Of a stretch of DNA of 64,000 bases, positions 34,092-41,726 are shown in pieces. The position numbers and the translations under genes were made by a program. The stretch is from positions 4,340,001-4,404,000 of the forward strand of contig CP097466.1 of the NCBI GenBank assembly GCA_041874725.1, in the 5' to 3' direction. Position 1 is the first letter of the stretch. The number at the start of each line of letters is the position of its first letter. The notes beneath the pieces are model-generated. The model was not told where the DNA came from, made no database searches, and saw only the letters and a list, made by a program, of their open reading frames with translations. This DNA comes from Duganella sp. BuS-21 (GTDB taxonomy: Bacteria; Pseudomonadota; Gammaproteobacteria; Burkholderiales; Burkholderiaceae_D).

Positions 34092-37000
34092 TCAGTGGCG
34101 GCCCGGCGCGCTGGCGGCTCCGGGCAGCCCAGCCACATCGGCCGGCTTGGCCTCCGCCCTGTGTTCGCCCGCCAGCAACATATACATGGCGGGCACCACG
34201 AACAGCGTAAACAAGGTGCCGATCGACAGGCCGGTGAAGATCACCAGCCCCATGGCGTGGCGGCCGGCCGCGCCGGCGCCCGAGGCGATCACCAGCGGCA
34301 CCACGCCGAACACCATGGCCGCCGTCGTCATCAGGATCGGGCGCAGGCGTGTGGCCGCCGCTTCCTCGATCGCCTCGCGCTTGGACTTGCCGGCCTCGCG
34401 CAGGTGATTCGCCACCTCCACGATCAGGATGCCGTGCTTGGAGATGAGGCCCATCAGCGTCACCAGCCCCACCTGGGTGTAGATGTTGATCGAGGCGAAG
34501 CCGAGAAAAATAAACGTCATCGCGCCGAACAGCGCCATCGGCACCGAGAACAGGATGACGATAGGATCGCGGAAGCTCTCGAACTGCGCCGCCAGCGCCA
34601 GGAACACGATGATCACGGCGAACAGCATGGTCACCAGGAAGCCGCCCGACTCCGCCGCATACTGGCGCGACTCGCCCGAAAAATCGGCCGAATAGCCCGA
34701 CGGCGCCACTTCCTTCAAGGCGTCGCGCAGGTACTGCTGGATCTCGCCCTGCGACGAACCGGTCACGCCGGAGATGGTGGCGGAGTTCAGCTGCTGGAAG
34801 CGGGTGATCGACTCCGGCTGCACGCTGTACTTGATGGTGGCGACGGTGCTGGCCGGGATCATGTCGCCGCTCGGCGTCTTGATGTAGAAGTCCAGCACGT
34901 CGTCCGGGTTCAGGCGGTCCACCTGCTGCACTTGAGGGATCACCTTGTACGAGCGGCCCGCGATCGAGAAGTAGTTGACGTAGCCGCCGCCCAGCGCCGC
35001 GCCCATGGCGGTGCCGAAGTCCTGCTGCGTCAGGCCCAGCGTGGCCAGCTTGTCGCGGTCGACGTCGACGCGCGCCTGCGGCGTATCGATCTTCAAGTCG
35101 ACGTCGGCGAAGTAGAATTTGTTGTCCTTCTGCGCCTTATCCAGCACCGCGTGCGCCACGGTGTTCAGGTTCTCGAACGGTTCGGTGGTGGTGATCACGA
35201 ACTGCACCGGCAGGCCGGAGCTGCCCGGCAGCGCCGGAAACTGGAACGCCGCCACGCGGCCGCCGGCGATGCCGTTCCACTTGGCCTGCAGTTCCTGCTG
35301 GATCTCGTGCGCCGAACGGGTGCGCTTGTCCCACGATTTGAACAGCACGCCGCCAATGCCGGAATTGGTGGTCGGCACGCCGGTGATCTGGAACATCTGC
35401 TCATATTCCGGCAACGATTTGGCGACCTCGAAAATCTGCTTGGCGTAGGCCTGCATCTGGTCCGAAGTGGCGGTGGGCGCACCCACCACCTGCGACAGCA
35501 CGATGCCCTGGTCTTCCTCCGGCGCCAGTTCGGACTGCGACATCTTGAACATCAGGATCAATAGCAGGAACACCACCACGCCGAACGCGATCAGCACGGC
35601 CCAGGTGTTGAGCAGGCTATGAAGCAAGCGCAGGTAGCCGTTGTGCACCTTGTCGAACACCCTGTCGATGGCCTTGACGAACTTGCCCTCATCCTGCGAG
35701 TGATCGAAGAACTGCGCGCACATCATCGGCGACAGCGTCAGCGCCACGATGCCGGACACCGCCACCGCGCCGGCCAGCGTGAAGGCGAACTCGGTGAACA
35801 GCGCGCCGGTCAGTCCGCCCTGGAAGCCGATCGGCACATACACCGCGATCAGCACCACCGTCATCGCCAGGATAGGGCTGCCCAACTCGCGCGCGGCGAC
35901 GATCGAGGCGTCGAACGGCGTCATGCCCGCCTTCATGTGGCGGTCGACGTTTTCCACCACGATGATGGCGTCATCGACCACCAGGCCGATCGCCAGCACA
36001 ATCGCCAGAAGCGTCAGCAGGTTGATCGAATAGCCGAACATCAGCATCACGAAGAAGGTGCCGATCAGCGACAGCGGCATGGCCACCACCGGCACGATCA
36101 CCGCGCGGAAGCTGCCCAGGAACAGGTAGATCACCACCGTGACGATGATCAGCGCTTCCACCAGCGTCTTCACCACTTCATCGATCGAGGTGTTGATGAA
36201 CTCCGTGGAGTCGTAGACGATTTCGCCAGTCAGGCCCGAAGGCAGCTGGTCGCGGATAGCGGGAAAGGCTAGCCTTACGCGCTTGGCCACGTCCAGGATG
36301 TTGGCCTCGGGCGCTACCTTGATACCGATGAACACCGAACGCACGCCGCTGAAGGCGACGTTAAAGTCATAGTTCTCCGATCCCAGCGTGACGGTGGCGA
36401 CATCCTCCAGCCGCACGATGGCGCCGCCGGCCTGCTTGACGGCCAGCTGCTTGAATTCCTCCACCGTGTGCAGGTCGGTGCCGGCGGTCAGCGGCACGGT
36501 CACCATCTGGCCCTTGGTCGAACCCAGTCCGGCCAGGTAGTTGTTGGCGGCCAGCGCGGCGCTGACCTCGGTGGCGGTGACGCCGTGGGCCGCCATCTTG
36601 CCGGCGTCCAGCCAGGCGCGCAAGGCGAACTGGCGCGCGCCCAGCAGCTCGGCGGTCTGCACGCCCTGGATGGAATCGAGCTTGGGCTTGACTACGCGCG
36701 CCAGGAAGTCGGTCACATTATTGGTCGGCAGCGTGTCGCTGTAGAAGCCCATATACATGGCGTCCGTAGTCTGGCCGGTCTGCACCGTCAACACCGGTTG
36801 CTGCGCCTGTTGCGGCAGTTGGTTGCGCACCGAGTTGACCTGGGTGGTGATCTCGGTCAGCGCGCGGTTGGAATCGTAGTTCAGGCGCAGCGTGGCGGTG
36901 ATGGTCGACACGCCGCTGTTGGACGACGACGACAGGTAATCGATGCCCTGCGCCTGCGCGATGGCCGACTCCAGCGGCTGCGTGATGAAGCCCGCCACCG

Positions 37001-37172
37001 TGGCCGCATCGGCGCCATAGTAGGTGGTGGAGATGGTGACCACCGCGTTCTGCGTCTTCGGATACTGGTTGATCGGAAGGCTGAATAGGGAGCGCAGCCC
37101 CAACACCACGATCAGTAAGCTGATCACGCTGGCCAGCACCGGCCGTTTGATGAAGATGTCGGTAAAGTTCAT
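34092..37172 (-). CDS. RND efflux permease (HAE1 family)
   Basis: 1026 residues, the usual length. It starts NFTDIFIKRPVLASVISLL. Typical blocks include VVDDAIIVVENVDRHM with the proton-relay Asp region of TM4, GLVTLMGLISKHGILIVEVAN, and the C-terminal RHAMGLVIFTGL. It forms the inner-membrane trimer that exports drugs, solvents or signals by proton antiport. The ortholog class looks closest to MexI-like pumps, but this is from memory. It is encoded between its adaptor and the diguanylate cyclase, with 11- and 8-base gaps. Confidence 0.95.
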   Translation of the reverse strand: MNFTDIFIKRPVLASVISLLIVVLGLRSLFSLPINQYPKTQNAVVTISTTYYGADAATVAGFITQPLESAIAQAQGIDYLSSSSNSGVSTITATLRLNYDSNRALTEITTQVNSVRNQLPQQAQQPVLTVQTGQTTDAMYMGFYSDTLPTNNVTDFLARVVKPKLDSIQGVQTAELLGARQFALRAWLDAGKMAAHGVTATEVSAALAANNYLAGLGSTKGQMVTVPLTAGTDLHTVEEFKQLAVKQAGGAIVRLEDVATVTLGSENYDFNVAFSGVRSVFIGIKVAPEANILDVAKRVRLAFPAIRDQLPSGLTGEIVYDSTEFINTSIDEVVKTLVEALIIVTVVIYLFLGSFRAVIVPVVAMPLSLIGTFFVMLMFGYSINLLTLLAIVLAIGLVVDDAIIVVENVDRHMKAGMTPFDASIVAARELGSPILAMTVVLIAVYVPIGFQGGLTGALFTEFAFTLAGAVAVSGIVALTLSPMMCAQFFDHSQDEGKFVKAIDRVFDKVHNGYLRLLHSLLNTWAVLIAFGVVVFLLLILMFKMSQSELAPEEDQGIVLSQVVGAPTATSDQMQAYAKQIFEVAKSLPEYEQMFQITGVPTTNSGIGGVLFKSWDKRTRSAHEIQQELQAKWNGIAGGRVAAFQFPALPGSSGLPVQFVITTTEPFENLNTVAHAVLDKAQKDNKFYFADVDLKIDTPQARVDVDRDKLATLGLTQQDFGTAMGAALGGGYVNYFSIAGRSYKVIPQVQQVDRLNPDDVLDFYIKTPSGDMIPASTVATIKYSVQPESITRFQQLNSATISGVTGSSQGEIQQYLRDALKEVAPSGYSADFSGESRQYAAESGGFLVTMLFAVIIVFLALAAQFESFRDPIVILFSVPMALFGAMTFIFLGFASINIYTQVGLVTLMGLISKHGILIVEVANHLREAGKSKREAIEEAAATRLRPILMTTAAMVFGVVPLVIASGAGAAGRHAMGLVIFTGLSIGTLFTLFVVPAMYMLLAGEHRAEAKPADVAGLPGAASAPGRH

Positions 37173-37183
37173 GCGCGTGATCC

Positions 37184-38329
37184 TCAGTGTTCCTGCGGCG
37201 TCGGATTCGGGCTGTTGGCCGGTTGCACCTTGTTGTCGATGGTGGCCGGCGTGCCGTTCTTCAGCTTCAGCTGGCCGCTGGTGACCACGGTCTGGCCTTC
37301 CTTCAAGCCGGTGAGGATGGCCACCTGGTCGCCGCGCGTGGGACCGGTGGTGACGAACACCTGCTGCGCCACCAGGTAGGCCTGGCCCTTGTCGTCCTTG
37401 AGCGTATCCTTGGCGTTGGCCGCCGGCGGCGCCAGCACGAACACGGTGGAGCCATACGGGTTGTAGGTGATGGCGGTCTGCGGCAAGGTCAGGTACTTCT
37501 TCAACGCGCCCTGCTCCAGGCTGACGTTGGCGAACATGCCGGGTAACAGCTGGCGCTTGGCATTCGGCACCGTGGCCTGAACCTGCACATTACGCGTGGC
37601 GGCATCGACTTTCGGGCTGATCGAGGTGACCTTGGCCGGGAAGCCCACGCCGGGATAAGCGTCGCTGCCCAGGTTCAGCTTCTGGCCGATGGACAGGCTG
37701 GCCAGTTGCTTCTGCGGCACGTAGAAATCGACGTACACGGTGTCGATGGTCTGCAACGTCACCAGCTTGTCGCCGGGGTTCAGGTACTGGCCCGGATTGA
37801 TGGCGGTGATCCCCAGCTTGCCGGCGAACGGCGCCCGGATGGTCTTCTTGTCGACCAGCGCCTTCTGCTGCGCGACCAGCGCCTGCTTGCTCTTCAGGTC
37901 CGCCTCGTCGCTGTCGACCTGCGCCTGGCTGATGGCCTGCGCCGACAGCTGCAGCTTATCGCGCTTGAGGGTGGTGCCCGACAGGTCGGCCGCCGCCTGC
38001 AACGCGCGCAACTGCGCGACGTCGGCATCGGCATTCAGCTCGAACAGCACCTGGCCCGCCTTCACTTCGTCGCCGGACTTGAAGCGCACCGCGCGCACCA
38101 GGCCCGCGATCTCGGTGGTGACGTCGACGCCGCGCACCGGCGCCAGCGTGCCCACGGAGGTGAGCTGCGGCTGCCAATCTGCCGTCTGCGCCTTGACGGC
38201 GGTGACCACCTGGGCGCCCGGCTTGGGGGCGCTGGCGATCATCTTCTGGATCTGCATGTACTTCCCGAAGGCCAGCACCGCGATCAGTAACAGCACGCAT
38301 CCTGCCATGATGAGCATACGCTTGGTCAT
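37184..38329 (-). CDS. RND periplasmic adaptor (membrane fusion protein)
   Basis: 381 residues. An N-terminal anchor helix (MLIMAGCVLLLIAVLAFG) is followed by the lipoyl half-motif (VTTEIAGLVRAVRFKSGDEV), a coiled-coil hairpin rich in Lys, Gln and Ala (about 105-165), the second lipoyl half (RAPFAGKLGITAINPGQYL), and beta-barrel and membrane-proximal parts. The family bridges the RND permease and the outer-membrane channel. It is the second gene of the pump operon, 24 bases after the channel gene and 11 before the permease gene. Confidence 0.94.
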   Translation of the reverse strand: MTKRMLIMAGCVLLLIAVLAFGKYMQIQKMIASAPKPGAQVVTAVKAQTADWQPQLTSVGTLAPVRGVDVTTEIAGLVRAVRFKSGDEVKAGQVLFELNADADVAQLRALQAAADLSGTTLKRDKLQLSAQAISQAQVDSDEADLKSKQALVAQQKALVDKKTIRAPFAGKLGITAINPGQYLNPGDKLVTLQTIDTVYVDFYVPQKQLASLSIGQKLNLGSDAYPGVGFPAKVTSISPKVDAATRNVQVQATVPNAKRQLLPGMFANVSLEQGALKKYLTLPQTAITYNPYGSTVFVLAPPAANAKDTLKDDKGQAYLVAQQVFVTTGPTRGDQVAILTGLKEGQTVVTSGQLKLKNGTPATIDNKVQPANSPNPTPQEH

Positions 38330-38353
38330 AACGCTATCTCCTGCTTTTTTCGA

Positions 38354-39811
38354 TTATTGATTTTGACGATTCCACCAGCCGCCACCGAGCGCCTGGAACA
38401 GCGCCGCCGTATCGGCATAGCGCGCCGCCTGCGCCTGCACCAGGCTGATATGGCTCTGCTGATAACTGCGCTGCGCATCGAGCAGCACCAGGTAGCTGAT
38501 GCCACCCAGCTTGTACTGCTGCTCGGCCAGCGTCAGCGTTTCCCTGGCCAGGGTTTCCGCTTCAGCCTGCGCACGCAGCGCGGCGGCGTCGGCGTCCAGT
38601 GCGCGCAAAGCGTCGGCGACATTCTGGAACGCGGTCAGCACGGTGGCGCGATACTGCGCGGCCGCCGCGTCATAGGCCGCTTCGGCCGCGCGCCGCCGGG
38701 CGCTCAGGGCGCCGCCGTTGAAGACGGGCTGCGTCAGGCCGGCCGCCAGGCTCCAGGCATTGGTGTTCGACTCAAACAGCTTGCCGAAGGTCTGGCTGGC
38801 CGAGCCAAAACTGCCGCTCAGCGTAATCTGCGGATACTGCGCGGCCGTGGCCACGCCGATCGCGGCGCTGGCCTGATGCAGCTGTTCCTCGCTGGCGCGG
38901 ATGTCGGGCCGCTGGCGCACCAGCGCCGACGGCAGCGACACCGGCAACTGCTCCGGCAAGGTGAGCGACTCCAGCGCGAACTCCGGCATGCCGCCCTCGC
39001 CCGGCAGCCTGCCCGCCAGCACGGACAGCTGGTGACGCGCCGCCGCCAGCGCTTTCTCCAGCGGCGCCACGGTGGCGGCGATCTGCGCCACCTGGTTGCG
39101 CTGGCTGAGCACCGTGGTACGCGGGATGGCGCCATATTCGAACTGCTTCTCGATCACGTTGAGCTGGCGCGTCAGCGCATCAAGCACCTCGCGCGTGGCC
39201 TGCAACTGCGCCCGCAGCGAGGCTTCCTGGATGGCCGTGGTGACCACGTTGGCGCTCAGCGCCAGATAGGTCGCCTCCACCTGAAAGCGCTGGTAATCGA
39301 CGGCGGCCTGGGCGCCCTCCAGCGTGCGGCGCGTGGCGCCGAAAACGTCCGGCGTGTAGGCCACATTAACGGCAGCGTTATACAGCGTGAAGACGCCGGC
39401 CGCGCCGCCGGACGAGGCGACACTGGTCTTCTGCCGCGCGGCGCCGAGCTGGCCGTTCAGCGACGGGTAGACCAGGCTGCCCGCCTGCGCATTATAGTTT
39501 TCCTGGACCTGGCGCAGCACCGCTTCGGCCGCCGCCATGTTCGGATTCTGCGCCAGCGCACTGCGGATCAGCTGGTCGAGCGCCGGCGAGCGGAACAGGG
39601 CCCACCATTGCGCCGGAATCTCCTGCCCGAACGCGAACCGCTGCGCGGCGCCGCCGATGCCGGGTGCGGAGGCAGTCTGCTGCGCAAGCGGCGTGGGGGT
39701 GTAACTATCGCTGGGGCCGGCCGGCGCCGCAGGACGCTTGAAATCCGGGCCGAGCGCGCAGCCACCCAAGCCAGCGGCGATCAGTGCCGCTGTGAAAATC
39801 TTCTTTTTCAC
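38354..39811 (-). CDS. Outer-membrane efflux lipoprotein (NodT/OprM family)
   Basis: 485 residues from a GTG at 39811; the open frame continues to 39832. The GTG is preferred because caggag lies six bases upstream and the protein then begins with a normal lipoprotein signal (KKKIFTAALIAAGLGGC). Lipobox Cys is followed by ALGPDFKRP, typical of OprM-like channels. Two outer-membrane efflux domains with long helical repeats follow. It forms the trimeric exit duct of the RND pump encoded by the next two genes. As first gene of the operon its promoter should lie in 39812-40020. Confidence 0.92.
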   Translation of the reverse strand: MKKKIFTAALIAAGLGGCALGPDFKRPAAPAGPSDSYTPTPLAQQTASAPGIGGAAQRFAFGQEIPAQWWALFRSPALDQLIRSALAQNPNMAAAEAVLRQVQENYNAQAGSLVYPSLNGQLGAARQKTSVASSGGAAGVFTLYNAAVNVAYTPDVFGATRRTLEGAQAAVDYQRFQVEATYLALSANVVTTAIQEASLRAQLQATREVLDALTRQLNVIEKQFEYGAIPRTTVLSQRNQVAQIAATVAPLEKALAAARHQLSVLAGRLPGEGGMPEFALESLTLPEQLPVSLPSALVRQRPDIRASEEQLHQASAAIGVATAAQYPQITLSGSFGSASQTFGKLFESNTNAWSLAAGLTQPVFNGGALSARRRAAEAAYDAAAAQYRATVLTAFQNVADALRALDADAAALRAQAEAETLARETLTLAEQQYKLGGISYLVLLDAQRSYQQSHISLVQAQAARYADTAALFQALGGGWWNRQNQ

Positions 39812-39982
39812 TACAGTCTCCTGCACCAACAAAGGTCAAGTAATATAGATTAAATAACATAATCGCATTTTTTAACGCTCCAGTGTGGCTTATTGCCCTA
39901 GGCAGATGAAAAAATGGGATTGCCGTTGCCGGCCGCCTGAAACCATGCCGCACCACGCCACCACGCACACCGCAGCGGCGCA

Positions 39983-40010
39983 GGGTCGGACCCCGTACGG
40001 GGTCCGACCC
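39983..40010. repeat. Perfect 28-bp GC-rich palindrome
   Basis: The half GGGTCGGACCCCGT (39983-39996) is followed immediately by its exact reverse complement (39997-40010). It has no T-run. It lies between the EF-hand gene terminator and the efflux operon promoter region. Its perfect symmetry suggests a dispersed repeat or protein-binding site rather than a terminator. Confidence 0.8.
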
Positions 40011-40023
40011 TTCCGTTCGGGGT

Positions 40024-40057
40024 AAAAAAAAGGGCTTTGCCATTTCTGGCAAAGCCC
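40024..40057 (-). terminator. Rho-independent terminator of the EF-hand gene
   Basis: On the reverse strand, GGGCTTTGCCA-gaaa-TGGCAAAGCCC (genomic 40032-40057, 11-bp perfect stem) is followed by eight T (the A-run at 40024-40031). It sits 28 bases after the stop of the EF-hand gene. Confidence 0.88.
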
Positions 40058-40084
40058 GCTTCGGGATGCTTATGTCTTACTGAA

Positions 40085-40735
40085 TCATGCCAGTTCCGGC
40101 GTAGCCACGGCGCCATAGGCACGGTTGACTTCGGTCAGCGAGAAAGCGTTGGGACCGTTGGTCTGCGCATCGGCCGCGACCACTTCACTATGGGTCAGGT
40201 TGCGGTAGGTCAGCGGCGCTTCGTAACGGATGCGTTCGTCTTCGCTGATCTTGCCGTCATGGTTGGCGTCCGCGCCCAGTTTGGTTTCCGGCGGCGGCAC
40301 GCCCAGCACGCCATCTTCGCCCACGCCAGGCAGCGGCTCAGGCGACAGCAGCGATTGGGCCGGCGTTTCCACAGGGGCAGCGGCTTCGTTGCTGAAGCGG
40401 GCCTGGAAGATCTGGGTCTCCGGACGCTCGGTCAGCTTCTTCAGACCCTCGTCGAATTGCTGCAGCGCGGTTCTCAAGGTCTCGTCTTCCGACACCGCCT
40501 TGACCAGTGCGTAAGCCTGGTCGGCGCTATCGCCGGCGCTGGTCGCGTTGCTGGTATCAGCCTGCAGGGGGCTGCTTGCGTTGAAGCCGGGCAGCGAGAG
40601 ATACGCGGCCAAAGACGAGCTCAGGTCCGTATTCGTGCTCTGTTCCTGCTCCGACGATTTGACAGGCGCAAGCGCCTTGTCCGCAACCAGGGCTGCAGAC
40701 AGGGTGGCACCACCAATATTGTTCAATGTAATCAT
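40085..40735 (-). CDS. EF-hand calcium-binding protein of unknown function
   Basis: 216 residues from the ATG at 40735 (caggag six bases upstream). There is no clear signal peptide. The first 75 residues are Ser/Thr/Ala-rich, and residues 70-110 look helical. A canonical EF-hand loop is present at 156-167, DANHDGKISEDE, with all coordinating positions filled. A second candidate is seen only weakly further on (HSEVVAADAQTNG). No known family could be named. It stands alone on the reverse strand with its own strong terminator. Possible roles include a calcium-regulated secreted or cytosolic protein. The absence of a Sec signal leaves location open. Confidence 0.7.
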   Translation of the reverse strand: MITLNNIGGATLSAALVADKALAPVKSSEQEQSTNTDLSSSLAAYLSLPGFNASSPLQADTSNATSAGDSADQAYALVKAVSEDETLRTALQQFDEGLKKLTERPETQIFQARFSNEAAAPVETPAQSLLSPEPLPGVGEDGVLGVPPPETKLGADANHDGKISEDERIRYEAPLTYRNLTHSEVVAADAQTNGPNAFSLTEVNRAYGAVATPELA

Positions 40736-41124
40736 AATTGACTCCTGCAAGAAGATTCCTCACCTCCACAATTCTATCAGCGTTTTGGCAAGAGTTACCA
40801 TTTCGTGACCGCATCTCCTGCAAAAAAGCACTCTTTTCCTCAAATAAACTTTCCTTACAACATCTTCTTGATTGGAAAAACTAATTGCCATTCTGTTCTG
40901 ATAGATTTGTGCGCAATTCAGTGACTTTCATACAATAAATCGGCTGTCAATGCGTTGCCAAACTGGTCAGACCACCGTAGAATTGGTCAACCAGTTTTTG
41001 ACCACCCGCGAGCTCGGCCTTCAAACGGCAAGGCCCTCCTCTCGGTGGCACGGCACACGCGAGGTGTGTCGAACGGCGACCGGCACAGACCGGCGCCGCC
41101 GCACTCAAACTATCTGGAGACACA
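40736..41124. promoter_or_regulatory. Long intergenic region between EF-hand gene and pectin locus
   Basis: 389 bases without a gene. The first part (about 40740-40945) is AT-richer than the surroundings and should hold the EF-hand promoter and the forward promoter of the pectin genes. The rest carries the TGGTCA half-sites described separately, then a GC-rich leader with short hairpins such as GGCCTT-N8-AAGGCC (41017-41036). No riboswitch consensus was recognised. Confidence 0.6.
40964..41004. promoter_or_regulatory. TGGTCA half-site cluster, possible GntR/FadR-type operators
   Basis: TGGTCAGACCA (40964-40974) has the TGGT-N3-ACCA pattern of FadR-subfamily GntR operators. TTGGTCAACCAG (40983-40994) is a related site with a two-base spacer, and TGACCA (40999-41004) is a third half-site. 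Hexuronate regulators of this subfamily are natural candidates before pectin genes; no regulator gene is in the window. Confidence 0.45.
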
Positions 41125-41697
41125 ATGCACCTCACCTTACGCAAAGCCGCAGCGGCCGCATGCCTGCTGTGCGCCGCCGCCGTTACACAAACTGCCCATG
41201 CAGCCGATCCGCTGCAACACGCCGTCATTAGCGCCAACTACAGCGCCGGCGCGGTGCTGAGCATCGGCGACGACTACGCCGGCAGTGCCGTCAGCGGACT
41301 CGATCCGTTCAACACCAGCGTGGAATTCTTCACCGCCGACGCGCTGTTCGGTTTCGATTTCGCCGCCGACGGCCAGCTCACCATCTACAACAACCTGCCC
41401 GTGCCAGGCCCGGTCGCAGCCGGCGCCTACATCGCCACCTTCGACTTCGGCACGTCGCTGAGCAAGGCCATCAAGGACTTCAGCCTCTCCGACGCCGGTC
41501 TGAATGGCGGCACGCCGGTGCTGACCGTGATCGACGCCCACACCATCAGCATCAACCTGAGTGCGGTGGAATGGAACGGCGATTACAGCCCGCTGCAAAC
41601 GGCCATCACGCTGCAGGCGGTGCCGGAACCATCGACGCTGCTGATGCTGACGGCCGGCCTGCTCGGCATCGCACTCCACGCGCGCCGCAGCAGCTAA
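41125..41697 (+). CDS. PEP-CTERM sorting domain protein
   Basis: 190 residues. The signal peptide ends QTAHAAD. The middle is a beta-rich region without known family. The C-terminus is a complete PEP-CTERM tag: VPEPSTLLMLTAGLLGIA followed by HARRSS. Such proteins are processed by exosortase/EpsH and end up at the cell surface, often with exopolysaccharide. A ribosome site (ctggaga) precedes the ATG. The pectinase gene starts 30 bases downstream, so the two are probably cotranscribed. A role in holding pectin or a surface matrix is plausible only by context. No exosortase gene lies in the window. Confidence 0.85.
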   Translation: MHLTLRKAAAAACLLCAAAVTQTAHAADPLQHAVISANYSAGAVLSIGDDYAGSAVSGLDPFNTSVEFFTADALFGFDFAADGQLTIYNNLPVPGPVAAGAYIATFDFGTSLSKAIKDFSLSDAGLNGGTPVLTVIDAHTISINLSAVEWNGDYSPLQTAITLQAVPEPSTLLMLTAGLLGIALHARRSS

Positions 41698-41726
41698 GCG
41701 CCCACCCACAATTCAAGGAGCATCAG

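Noticed and set aside
41005..41124. Possible riboswitch (c-di-GMP type) in the leader of the PEP-CTERM gene
   Set aside because: Short hairpins are present but the conserved GEMM core sequences were not found.
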